Program-made: the position numbers and the translations under genes
Shown here: piece by piece, positions 34,426 through 45,697 of the stretch
Layout of the letters: every line of letters starts with the position of its first letter
Numbering within the stretch: the first letter of the stretch is position 1
The notes under the pieces: generated by a model
What the model saw: the letters and a program-made list of their open reading frames with translations, nothing else
What the model was told of the DNA's origin: nothing
The model's database searches: none
From: Petrosia ficiformis
Lineage: Eukaryota; Porifera; Demospongiae; Haplosclerida; Petrosiidae
Direction of reading: 5' to 3'
DNA: 64,000 nt
Assembly (NCBI GenBank): GCA_947044365.1
Contig: OX345648.1
Span: 2,626,501 to 2,690,500, forward strand

Positions 34426-36854
34426 ACTCTGAATCTCTCCTTCCACTCATAGCAGACGGTATTAGACTTGAAGCATGTGTCCAGAGAAGATATTTAAAGC
34501 CTCCCTTCAGAGAAAAGTACATACATGAACATAATTATATTGCATACTGTACTGTTCAATTATGTCCTTAATTTATCACTTGTATCTCTTCAGATCTTTA
34601 GATGTGAAAAAGGAAGGTTCGGATGACTCAGGAAAGGAGATTACATCAACTGAAGAGCCCCTAGCTCTAACAAAATGGAGAACGGCAGTTGGTGATGCCA
34701 AGTCTGCCTCACAATTAGGTGTTTGTATGAATGAACTAGAGAAGAACATAGCTTGGGAAAAAAGTCCAATGAAAGTGGTATGTAAACATGTAATTCACAT
34801 GGTAGATACTATAGTACAACCAGAACAGCAAGTGTAACTGCAACTACATGTACTTTATTTGGTGACACAACTTTTCCTTTATTTGGATCACTTTCTCAGT
34901 TCCTTCTTGCAAATGAAATTGTTATGTTTTGAAGTACTTGCATTAACTTACATACATGTATGCAGTGTACAATATTACAGTCGGCCATCGGCCATTTTCC
35001 GAGCAAATAATTAGAATGACCATTCAAATGTGCACGTGGTCGGTCATTTTAACCGGTAAATTTTTATAAAAATTAGAAAAATGTTGGGTTGATTAGTATC
35101 ATATTGTAAAATTTAGAAATTATGTTTAATGATAATGTCACTAATAATTTGTAACATATATATACATGTATGCATATCGTAGAAACGTCGTTTACACGCT
35201 ACGTAGCTAAAACGGTATGTGTTAACTACACAACGGAGCGTTCCGTACTACGGTCATAGTACAAAGACAGAACGTGAACTTTTTTTTTATTTTTACTGTA
35301 TGTATGATTATCATTGGATTAACATGTGCTTTGACCAATCAAGATCTCATTTTCACAAGCTGTAGTAGTAGTTTTTTCTGTCTCTTCAGCATGTGGGGGT
35401 TCATCTCCCTCGTCATTATTATCAGTGGACAAAAGAGGAGAACTGTGCTGTGTATTTGTAGAATAATTATTGCACTGTAAAGATAGTTCACTTCCTTCCA
35501 TTCTTTCTGTGCATTCTGTGTCATCATGTGGAGCTTTGACCAATCAAGATCTCATTTTCACAAGCTGTAGTAGTAGTTCTTTCTGTCTCTTCAGCATGTG
35601 GGGGTTCATCTCCCTCATCATTATTATCAGTGGACAAAAGAGGAGAACTGTGGTGTATTCCCTCATCTTTTCGCTTAGAATTTTCACAACCTCGTTCTGT
35701 AAAGATAGTTCACTTCCTTCCTTTCTTTCTGTGCATAGATTCTTGCATATCTTCGGTGTGGCTATAGTGGGTGGGGCCGGGAATACTGTATGTCTGAGTA
35801 GATGTAGTTAAGGATTGAGGGCTCCCTGTTTAAGATTCTGCGTTTTCGCACAGCAGACCAGTCTTTCATGCAGCATTGATGATCCTTCCAAGCTGATGAG
35901 TAATAATGAGATCAAGGACTGGTTGTAAGACGAGAACGATTCTTAGTTTTTATTCTATCCAAATTTAGAACATAGTGTGCAGAACATACCTGGAGGATCC
36001 TCTACACAAAGCAACCAAGTTGCTGGAAGGCCTACTATTTTTGGTCTTTTGGCAATAGGCAGGCTTACTGCTTCTCCAAACAAATTGTATTGTTTAGCCA
36101 TGGGATATAGCACCTGCTTCACCTGCCAGCCACGCCCTCACATAGTTTTGTAAACATCTAATCACCTATAAATTCGTGCGAATAGTTTACTAGCAGTTTA
36201 CTACCTTTTTTTCATTCATTTTTAATTGAAGTATTACACATCTTGCATTAATCAAATGTTTTCTTGCTATTTATATCAATCTTATTCTGTCTCCTCAGTT
36301 TCGTGTGACGTACAGGTGATAATGAGTCCTTGTTGTTATTATGTGATAACTGTGACAGAGGAACACATACTTATTGTTGTAAACCTAAACTTGAGTCAAC
36401 ACCTGAAGGTGACTGGTACTGTCATGACTGGTACTGTCATGACTGTGTTATTAATGTAAGTCCAACAAAATTATTTATTTCTGTAGCCAGAAGGACCATC
36501 CCTATACTGTATGTGCACATGATTCAAGCATAATTAGTTTGTTCATGTGGATGGATGGATGGTCTTGTTTCTAGGAGGACAGTACACACTAAGACACACA
36601 TGTACTTGTAATATTACAATAATATTTCTTTTATTTTTTTATCACTGAATATATGCTCCCTTTTCACTAAAATATATACATTTGGTAAAGCTTGTACCAT
36701 GGGTTCTTCACTATTTTGATAAATTTTCTTCTTTTTTTTAGGCATCACGGAAGAGCGTTTGTAATGTTTGTGAAACTGCAAGAGGTATAATGCTACATTG
36801 TACAGAATGTCCAAAGGTCATTCACAAAAGATGTCATAACCCTCCATTGACAAG
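34426..36854 (+). pseudogene. BAZ2-like upstream exons: linker, PHD1 (damaged), PHD2
   Basis: Exons 34426-34516, 34594-34777, about 36299-36455 and 36743-36854. The second encodes LALTKWRTAVGDAKSASQLG and LEKNIAWEKSPMKV, the conserved BAZ2 stretch just before the PHD finger. The third encodes PHD1 (DNESLLLLCDNCDRGTHTYC, EGDWYCHD), but its first Cys pair is not readable: the start TTTCGTGTGACGTACAG gives a stop in the expected frame. A 15-bp tandem duplication makes DWYCHDWYCHDC. The fourth encodes a second PHD (VCNVCETARGIMLHCTECPK, HKRCHNPPLTR) that joins in phase to the bromodomain exon starting IPIGPWQCSEC. Histone-reader role inferred from family. Confidence 0.7.
35290..35800 (-). pseudogene. 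Coiled-coil exon fragments with 204-bp tandem duplication
   Basis: Minus-strand fragments of the same exon as 58347-58766 (ECTERMEGSE, DEGDEPPHAEETEK). A segment beginning GCTTTGACCAATCAAGATCT occurs at 35328 and 35532. They lie in the intron between the BAZ2 linker exon and PHD1. No intact frame. Confidence 0.6.
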
Positions 36855-37490
36855 GTAATATTCATGACGTTGTATATAGTTTAATTAACTATTCTTGTCT
36901 AATTAGCCCTCACTCGCGTAGATAGAATAGAGAATTACTGTAATGATTTTGTGTGTCTGTGTATTATCACATTTTGTGAAAAAATAATGACATTGGCACT
37001 TTGTGGATCACAGAAGGAAATCTTCTGGTTAAAAAGTTATAACAATGTTTGTAACTCACGGTTGCCTTTTCATTTCTTTCAAAAGGCTTCTGATAGCAAT
37101 CAAATACAAGGGAACCTTGTTTGAAGGCTAATGGTGTCAAATCACTGCTTGAAATGGAATACATTTCAGGGAGTGCCTGCTACATCATCAAACATAGTCT
37201 CTTAGCTTTCAGCCATTATGGTCACTTTCTCATATATTATTTCATGCACATGATTTAAACCATAAAACTGATTTCATTATTATAAAAATGATATTCCATG
37301 TAATGTAATTATTATTGGTATTTCTCCCAAAAATCCTTAGAATATTGCATTTGTTTTCTAAATGTACAGAGAGCCTTCAAACATTTACAACTACTGTAAG
37401 GGTACAAATTATTTATTTTCGTTATTTTCGTATGCTACAAATATGCAATCAAGGAAAATTTTACTCCACCTTTTTGCCATTTACACACGC
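36855..37490. other. Intron after PHD2, duplicated
   Basis: Matches 59455-60090 closely, the paralogous intron after the second PHD2 exon. No gene found; small ORFs are conserved by descent only. Confidence 0.6.
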
Positions 37491-37509
37491 GCAGAGTATA
37501 ACGAGCCTC

Positions 37510-38218
37510 ATGACCAAGAAGGCACTGTTTAAGTACTTCAGTCCAGCGGATCCATTATCTTCTTCAAACTTGTTTTTGATCACAACTATTAAAGAAGTAA
37601 ATAGCAAAGTCCTACACAATAAGGAGAGAGGACAAAAGAGAGGTGAATACCTCAAGTTATCTGAAGAGGGAAAAGCCATCGTCGGAAAATAATGCTAGTA
37701 GTGTGAGTGAATGTATGAAAATGAGTTAAAGAAGAAGAGTAAATCAGCTGTATGTAGGGAAGAAGTCATTGTTGAATCCCTCCCTATGAAAAAGCGTGAT
37801 AGACCACCACAGGTATCATCATCAGTGTAGGGCATGGAATAATGCTTAATTGTGATAGACCTTCACTAGAAGAATTGGTGGTACAGTTCAGCTTAATAAA
37901 GAGTGGGCTAAAAGCATATTAAGGAGAATGGGCATTACAAAAAGAAGGGCCAATTCCAAAGCAAAAATTTTACCTGGAACCATCATAGAGATAAAAGAAC
38001 AATACCTAATGGGCATTAGGTATTGTTGTTTTAGCAATGTGAAGCATATCATTGTGCCATACATAACTCAAATGCGATAAGAACTCAAACTAAGTGATGA
38101 TCATCCTGCTCTTGTTCTGTTTGATGTTTTCAAAGGCCATTGCACTGATGAAATTTTCAAGTTATTAGACATCTTGTATGTTATAGTCTCCTACCCAATA
38201 CTACAGACAGACTCCAGC
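37510..38218 (+). pseudogene. Pogo-like transposase, second family, heavily deleted copy
   Basis: Deleted copy of 60095-61196. It keeps the N-terminus (ALFKYFSPADPLSSSN, KRGEYLKLSEEGKAIVGK), part of the middle (WAKSILRRMGITKRRANSK) and the second catalytic region (PALVLFDVFKGHCTDE). Three internal deletions are visible against the longer copy. One lies between two GCTAGT repeats near 37693. One is near 37805. A large one at about 38010 is marked by the small foldback AATACCTAATGGGCATTAGG. It ends at the MITE junction. Confidence 0.72.
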
Positions 38219-38465
38219 CAGTGTTCTCGCCAGGATTTTCATATTTGGTGGTGCCACCCACGCTTTTAAATAAATAATGATCTTCAAAGTTGAGTTTACT
38301 TGATTGTTTAAACAATGTGGTTTGTAGGTTGGATAATAATATCATGTGGTTTCATGGTAATTAAGTATAACAATGCTTGGTGGTGCAAAATTAAAATTTC
38401 AACCTAGTGCAGACAGTAATATTGGTGGTGCAACACCACCACAAAAAGGCCTAACGAGAACACTG
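38219..38465. mobile_element. CAGTGTTCT-type MITE at pogo/SANT junction, copy 1
   Basis: Complete ends CAGTGTTCTCG and GAGAACACTG, but the flanks differ: GACTCCAGC (transposase) on the left and TCCCACAG on the right. TCCCACAG is the complement of the target site of the intact insertion at 32442-32706, so the two flanks come from different insertions. Confidence 0.85.
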
Positions 38466-38496
38466 TCCCACAGTATATATTAGTTTTCATTTCCAG

Positions 38497-38691
38497 CTTC
38501 GAAAACCCAATCTTCCATTCACTAAAGAGGAAGAACACTTTTTAACTAAAGGTGTAAGTAAATTAGGCCGTCCATGGAAACACATCTTATCAGCATATCC
38601 ATTTCAAGAAGGTCGCACTGCCATGAGTCTTAAAGACAAGTATAAAAAGGCTACTTACAAAAAGGGGAAAGTAGAGTTACTTTTATTTTGA
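38497..38691 (+). CDS. SANT/Myb-like terminal exon, intact frame
   Basis: After acceptor TTTCATTTCCAG it encodes LRKPNLPFTKEEEHFLTKG, VSKLGRPWKHILSAYPF, QEGRTAMSLKDKYKKATYKK and a stop after ELLLF. The spacing W-K-x-I, then RT-x-x-x-L-K-D-K resembles SANT/Myb-like DNA-binding helices of the telobox type. It is the only copy in the window whose frame reaches the natural stop. The first exon is probably the coiled-coil exon; none lies upstream here in the right orientation, so this copy is likely not expressed as a full gene. Confidence 0.6.
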   Translation, partial: LRKPNLPFTKEEEHFLTKGVSKLGRPWKHILSAYPFQEGRTAMSLKDKYKKATYKKGKVELLLF

Positions 38692-39245
38692 TGCTCCAGT
38701 ATAAATGTATAAAATTATTGACAATTAACAATTAGGTTATATATACTGTTATATTGTTTGAGTTCCTTAATAAATATACTCATACAGGGAAATGAGTGTT
38801 TTCCCTAGAAAAAAGTCCAAGCGCGCATAAAATCACACCTCTAATTAATTACATAACCACACCCTTTACCACACTTAACTTCAGTACATTGCATTACCTC
38901 CTTATCTAACAGCCCATTAAATCTAATGTATATTAAACTTCGCTTTTTTGCAATCAAAATCTGTGGGTTGAATATCAGTTTAATAACTAACTCATTTCAG
39001 TTATATACCTCTCTTTTTATAAGATTCAACATTTTAAGTTAGCTTGCTGGAAAAAAGATTTCTTAAGAAAGCCATTGATGTAAACTTTATGCTTTGCTAA
39101 CAGCAGGAAGACAACAGGGCTTACGTTTGAAGGGCAACGCCCACATTTTTAGATATCTGTAAAAATTTCAAAATTTAAACAGTAGAGACTTTCAACTCAC
39201 TTAGTTAGACTTAATCGATAGATGTGATGTGGGTTAAATGTGGTG
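38692..39245 (+). repeat. SANT-element 3' module, orientation opposite to 1605-2225
   Basis: Reverse complement of 1605-2225, with small deletions. It follows the SANT stop directly. No coding content. Confidence 0.75.
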
Positions 39246-40252
39246 AGGTCTCAATTAAAACCTTTGAGTACTATCAGAGAGTACGGTAGTACTCTCTATG
39301 TAGGGATGGCACGGAAAAAAAATGGCTACCCATACATTTCAATTGCAAGTGATAAGCTGGAATCTCTATACATATAAGCTTTAATACACACATACCTATT
39401 CATATCTAGTGTTTTTATGACTACCAACACTGTCTAGATGGCCAAAGATTGTCGTTAAGGTAAAGAACAGCCGAGTGGCAAAACTGGCAAAATCTGCTTC
39501 ATATTATTATTATTATTATTATTATTATTTTCCTGACAAATCATTTTTTTGTTTGTTGAACTATCACAATGATTCCATCACCATTCCAATCGCATTCTTT
39601 GTAAAATTCTGGTCTACAAGTATCGAGATGATATGTTCAGATGCCATGAAAGAAGACAGTCTCAACGACAGCTAAGATTTGATCTCATAATTGGACGCCA
39701 TTTTTATAAGTGTATTCATTAATTTAGCCATAATTGCTCATGCGCATTTGTGTCCTCACTCCTCAGAACATGAAAGCTGTTTACTGAAACTGCCTGATAC
39801 GTTGGAATCATAAGAATAGTAATAAAGTTTGTGAGCAAATTCATTCTTAAACTAATGTGCATAATCATAATATTAAAACCATGGTATACTGATAATATAA
39901 TATTATATAACTATGATAAGTACTGGAATCTTCGCTGGAATCCCAAATGGTGACACAGAGACTAGCACTACTTCTTGTGGCAAAGCTGTAAGTGAAAACG
40001 AATGATAATCATATTGTATACAAAATTCTGACCTTCAATGATCAAGCCTCATAGCAATCTACATAAAATAGTCACAAATCATCTACCATTAAAAAAAAAA
40101 AAAAGCAATGGAAACAAGAATAATAAAAACATTTTCAATGAAAATGGAGAAAGATGTAGGGACGTCAAAACCCAAAAAGCATGCAAACAAGGTTGGGAGG
40201 TTGAACGTAAGACCTAAAATTAAACAAACCACTTCCATATTACCCTACATAA
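39246..40252. other. Unique spacer left of duplication block A2
   Basis: No gene recognised. A TAT/TTA microsatellite lies at 39502-39530. 40160-40252 resembles 17955-18045, hinting that the same repeat flanks both places. A small palindrome AGAGAGTACGGTAGTACTCTCT lies near 39280. Confidence 0.5.
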
Positions 40253-40560
40253 GTACAGCTCTTCGTATTTTGCTTTGTAGCGGTGTAAGTACTTATGTGC
40301 TTTTGGTACAGTAAATTAATATTTGATTAAGCAATAGTTCTGCTGTACCAAACTTAATTAAATATTAGTATTTTATGAAATTAATGTTCTGAATTATATT
40401 TGTAACAACAAACAAACATTATTAGAATATTATAATTGAAACAACAAACAAATATTATTAGTAATATTATAAAGAAACAACAAACAAATATTATTGGTAA
40501 TAATATAATATACAAAATTATAGTACATATAAATCCAATTAAGAACCTCCCTGTAGCTAA

Positions 40561-41684
40561 TTAATATCCTGTTGCTTTGCCTTCTAACTCTATAACACGT
40601 GGAATTACTTTTCTAAGGTGATTAATGTATTTAGTACACTTAGCAACATCAACTGTCTTCCAAAAGGCTAAAATACCATTTACTAACTCAGCTTTCGTCT
40701 TGGGCTTCACCTCACGCCGGATATATTCTTTTAATTCATGCCAGAGGTTCTCTATTGGATTTAAATCAGGAGACTCTGCAGGAGTCTTCCACCAGTTAAT
40801 ATCTTTGTTTTCAAAAAAGTCTGTAGCAACCCGAGATGTGTGTTTTGGGTCGTTGTCTTGCATATATCGATGTTCATCAGGGAAAACACTTTTCAGGAAA
40901 GATAAAGAGTCCGGTCGAGGATTGATACAAACAGTACTGCGTCCATTGTCCCATTAAATATACAGATTAGCGTGGGACCTTTCTTGGTTATACCTGCCCA
41001 CACATGTACTTTCACAGGATGTTTAGGTCTATAAAGAAAATAATAATAATAATTATTATTACAACAATAAGAATGGTAATAATACCTTGGCTTAGGCTTT
41101 GCAGCTTGTCCTAACTTTCTACAGCAAAACCTTCTGTGTGTCTCCAATTGAATACTAGTTTCATCAGTCCATATCACATTGTCAAACTCCATCTTCATAT
41201 TCTCTTGGGCCCATAATAACCGCTTCACCTTGTTATTTTCTCTTATCATCTGACAGTACGCGGTCCCTCTGAATGTCCAACCAAGCGATGCTCTACATCT
41301 TAAAGTAGTTCTTTTCGAGATGTTGAAACCACGTTCACGAAGAATATGATAAAGTTGAATCGCCGTCGTTTCATCATGAAGCTGCATCTGGCTATCAACT
41401 ATTCTTTTAATGTCCATAGTTATTTTTGTTTGCCTCCCTGATCCTGATCCTGATCCTGGTCTTCGCGCGATCGATCCACTCAAAAGGTATTTTTTCACAA
41501 GGTTCCTGACTCCTTGCCTCGTCGTTGCTATCTCTTCACGTCTCAGAGCTTCTGTGATGGCATATGGTCGTAATCCCTGAAAATGAAAATAAAGAATTCG
41601 TTGCTGTACGTAAGTACTATAAACCATGGTGAACTTATCTCTCTTCTTTTCTTGAATCTTTGAGTAATGGACCACGTGTGCCAC
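40561..41684 (-). pseudogene. Tc1/mariner-type transposase, copy 2
   Basis: Same as 309-1432 with very few changes (for example KTPAESPD for KAPAESPD, PTLICIFNG for PTPICIFNG). It shares the frameshift near 40893 and the 57-bp GT-AG insert (about 41029-41085). Confidence 0.88.
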
Positions 41685-42521
41685 GTCTACATTACGTCTT
41701 TACCGTATATACTCCGTACCGTAATCCGTGCGTAATTCCGCTTTAATCCTTGTACTCAACGGAGCGCACGTAGTACTTTTCCGTTACGTAAGTTTTTATT
41801 GTCCTATACTGTATATTTATTCTAAATGTACATACTGGACCCAGGTATTAAGGGTATAACATGATTTTGTTTCTTACCACATTTGACCCACATCACATCT
41901 ATCGATTAAGTCTAACTAAGTGAATGAAAGTCTCTACTGTTTAAATTTTAAAAGTGTCTACTGTTTAAATTTTGAAATTTATACAGATGTCTAAAAATGT
42001 GGGCGTTGCCCTTCAAACGTTAGCCTTGCTGTCTTCCTGCTGTTAGCAAAGCATAAAGTTTACATCAATGGCTTTCTTAAGAAATCTTTTTGCCAGCAAG
42101 CTAATTTAAAATGTTGAATCTTATAAAAAGAGAGGTATAGAGCTGAAATGAGTTAGTTATTAAACTGATATTCAACCCACAGATTTTGATTACAAAAAAG
42201 CCAAGTTTAATATACATTAGATTTAATGGGCTGTTAGATAAGGAGGTAATGCAACGTACTGAAGTAAAGTGTGGTAAAGGGTGTGGTTATGTAATTAATT
42301 AGAGGTGTGATTTTATGCGCCCTTGGACTTTTTTCTAGGGAAAACACTCATTTCCCTGTATGAGTATAATTATTATATATAAGCATATTTATTTATTAAG
42401 GATCACATAAGATAATGGTTTAATTTATTCTAGAGCATGAAAATAAAAGTCAATAATTGTCGTGGAGCATCAACATAAAAGTAACTCTACTTGCCCCTTC
42501 TTGAGTTTTCTGTATTTATCT

Positions 42522-42950
42522 TTAAGACAGTAGTAAATTCTTCTGAACAAAATGGTGCAATGGTAGTGTGTGTGGATCTTGTCCAACAGCAAGATAGGTA
42601 GCGATTGCTATGGCAAACAAACCGCAGTCTTTTTGTTTTTGAATAGGAGGTATTGTGTACTTGATGGTTGACAAGGAAAAAACATCTACAATGCCTTTTC
42701 TTTGGGATGTCATCAACAGAGGTGTATAATGAACACAAACTTCTCCTTCATGGCAGCCGATTGTACTTGCAGTTGTCCAATGATTGGTATGGCTTGGAAA
42801 TATTTGTAAATAATTATTAACCCAGGCTCCAAGATTAGTTATGGGTGACAGTGTAGAGCGTAATCCTTTTATTGGTGGAAATTGCTGATGTAAAAGCTGT
42901 TGAGAAGCACTTAGAATCATGTCGTTCAGTTCCAACCCATTCAGAACCAC
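42522..42950 (-). pseudogene. Ulp1-like protease fragment, copy 2
   Basis: Protein identical to the copy at 2270-2698, including HTNHW, QKQKDCGLFAIA and the missing Asp motif. The defects are therefore shared. Confidence 0.68.
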
Positions 42951-43196
42951 TTCTTTATCAACAACAGTTAAGTGAATTCGTCCTACTGAAACCCTTTCAT
43001 ATCTACCTTAAGGACAGGTTTAATTACGAGTACTTAACTTTGTGATTTATCTACCCCTCACATTTTGCTGGTACTAATAATTGCGGAATTGCAAAAATAA
43101 CAACCACACCCACTAATTATACCCAAAATTATTCTTCAACAACAGTATAATAATATTATTGTAATCAACAATATAATCAGTTAATAAGAGAATATC

Positions 43197-44722
43197 TTAT
43201 TGTGTCATTATTTCATGAAATGGGTCTTCAGGTGATAGGATTGTACTTCCATCCAGAAGTCCTACAATCTCAGACTTCTTCCACCCCCTGGCAATTACTT
43301 CCTTGCCTCTGTTAGAGGTAAAAAAATTGAACAATTTAACAAGCCATTTTGCATGTAGTGGCTTATGCACTGATAGACGAAAATCGACTTCAATATCTTG
43401 AAGTTGCTTTCCTGAGTGAAGCTGTTGCTTTACATCACTCGAATAATATGTAATAAATTCTTTCCTCATTCTTTGCTTTGCACATCCATTTACTGTTAGG
43501 TCCAAAGGTTGAAAAAAGTGTGACATGTTAGCAGGTACATACACACATTCAATGTTAAGTTCAGTAAGCCGCTCCTTGACTTTGTCAGTCATCTGCCCTC
43601 TGAAAACATCCCAAACAAGCAAAGCCTTTTGGTCTATAGCAAGCTTTAGCTCCTTTTGCTTTTTAGTGAGATTAAGGTGATATGATTTTATCTATCAGCT
43701 TTAAGGTTTCGATTTCGTTTGACCAATGCTTTGGATTTTGTGTAACACAGAATTCAGAAGGAAACTTGAGATCACGAGGTTGACTAGCTTTAGTTTTGCT
43801 ACTATATATTACTTGCATTGGTAGAAAATCATTGGCCAAAGTGACAACAAAATTTAAAGTTATTGCACGTTTATCTGTGACACCTTTGATGGGAATGGCT
43901 GTCGATCCCTTTGGAGCCATAGTTGATTTGCCAACAGACACATACGATGATGGAGTTTGATCTGAGTTTAATACTAGTTCAGGGGGAATTCCATATTTCT
44001 TGATTTTGCTGTCAATATCCTGCAAGTAATCTCTTCTGTTTTCATCGTACAGTCCTTGAGGGACAGGTGGTCTTGAAGTAGTGCTTTCTCTTCTAGTATA
44101 CCCCATGCGTCGGTACAATGACTGTACCCAGGAACATGGGTTGCTGAAATTCTGAAGATGCGTGGAAGAGGATGCGTTACTAGCAATGAGTGCATCTGTT
44201 GCAGCTCGGACAACATGAATATTCACTACACCACCTTTTGCTGTTACTGCTTTTAGAAACTTTATCAGCTTTTCATCAAGATCAAGAAGAACTGGAGGAC
44301 GACCTTTTGGTTTGGCAGTGATTTCTACCACATGCTGTGGATCAGATTTCTTTCTCTTCTTTTCTAGCTCCTCACAATAAGCCTTCTTGAAGTATCTTAT
44401 AGTGCTCTCTGGTAGATTAGGGAATTTAGACAAGAAATGCTTTCTGGCTCTCTCATTACCATTTTCAAGTGCGTACTTTCCAATCATTGCACACTGTGTA
44501 GGTGTGTAAATTGTGTAAGTCCCACTACAACATCTCCGTTTTACTGGGAGGTGCAGTAAGTTCTTTGTTGACAGCTGTTGCAACTTGCTGATATTCAACT
44601 ACTCCTAATCCTGACTCACTGAGTGTGGGAAGAGTGGAACAAAAGTCAGCATCATTGATTTCAGATGTAGCTGGTGATGTAGCGGAAGTTAGAGGACTAA
44701 ATCCGAATTGAAAAAGAGACAT
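43197..44722 (-). pseudogene. Pogo-like DDE transposase, copy 2
   Basis: Better preserved than copy 1. The region 43672-44598 is one open frame because codon 44110-44112 is CGA rather than TGA. The C-terminus is complete (LDGSTILSPEDPFHEIMTQ), whereas copy 1 lacks 19 bp there. It still has the shared one-base shift near 44533 before RRCCSGTY and the frameshift near 43665. The catalytic blocks NSDQT, WDVFRGQ and QPLDLTVN are all present. Confidence 0.83.
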
Positions 44723-44753
44723 CGTCAACTTTTGACTCCAGACAGCTGCTTGA

Positions 44754-45323
44754 TTGTCCAGGAGGATAAAAACGTGGCCACGTATGCGTATTAAAAGTTT
44801 GACGCTTGAACTACTAGCTAGTATGTCAGATAGCTTAAAGATTCGATTCATTTTTCTTTGTGGTTTGAGGGGATACCACGAGTATCGCAGTATCTGGACT
44901 CCAACCTTACATGAAGTGCTAAAAGCGAAACAAGAGTCTGGCAACACTTATGATCGCTTTGCGATTGCCTGCACTAAAAAGCTACCATCACGTGTGACTG
45001 AGTCTGTTGTTGGACATCTCCCCAAAGAAATGTCAAGATACACTTACTACATTATTTTACTCAGTGCAAAAGTCACTGCAATGGTTATGGATACTCACCA
45101 TGGAAGGTTGCCTCTAGTGCAGGGTGGCTTAGAAATCCCAATCCAGGTCACTGTAGAAACGGATTTGACTGAAAAAAAATTGACAGTGCCTTGACAGGTA
45201 TGTGACTCTAGTTGACGAAAAGTGCAAAGAGCCTGTGGATGGTAAATTTGAAGACGCAACAGACTCTATTCTACAAAGATTGAGCCAGAAAACAGTGGAG
45301 ACGATGCGGACTCGAACTCTGAC
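44754..45323 (+). pseudogene. HIRAN-domain ORF, copy 2
   Basis: Same as 4483-5050 with a few substitutions (LHEVLKAK for LHKVLKAK). The frame ends at 45194, with the conserved tail in another frame. It diverges from the transposase start by about 30 bp. Confidence 0.7.
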
Positions 45324-45447
45324 CTAGACTCATAGTTCATGTTTGTTCACTTTTTCTAATTGGAAAATTCGAAATTACTTTTACGAAATATTAAATATTC
45401 GCGGGTTTTAAGTATTGCGGTTTTGCCCCAAATCGCAAAATTGGCAA

Positions 45448-45650
45448 TTAATAGTACCCGTTATTTAACGTATCCCTAATGTATCTTCTATTTTTCTCTT
45501 TTTTTACTGTCTCATCTACATCAGTCAAATCAATCTCATCATCACCATATGTATCTGTTGTATTCTTTGCTTCAGGTATTGTAGCATGATCTGTTAGAAG
45601 CTTCTTTACCTTGTTAATTTGTGCTGAGACCCCAGTGAAAGCATACACAT
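45448..45650 (-). pseudogene. HIRAN-domain relic, copy c (truncated)
   Basis: Only the C-terminal part (FTGVSAQINKVKKLLTDHAT and the acidic tail) remains. The HIRAN core itself is removed by the deletion at 45650. Confidence 0.65.
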
Positions 45651-45697
45651 ACTAAATTGTTTTGTATACATTATAATATTCATTTAATATTTTATAG

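Larger units (their letters stand above)
40253..45650. repeat. Segmental duplication block A, copy 2
   Basis: Near-identical to 1-5395, starting GTACAGCTCTTCG. It ends abruptly at about 45650 inside the minus-strand HIRAN relic, after CATACACA, where it joins intron sequence of bromodomain copy c. Everything from the HIRAN start to the TTAA MITE is missing relative to the left half. Confidence 0.93.

Noticed and set aside
39502..39530. Tyr-rich ORF 39475-39675
   Set aside because: The Tyr run is a TAT microsatellite.
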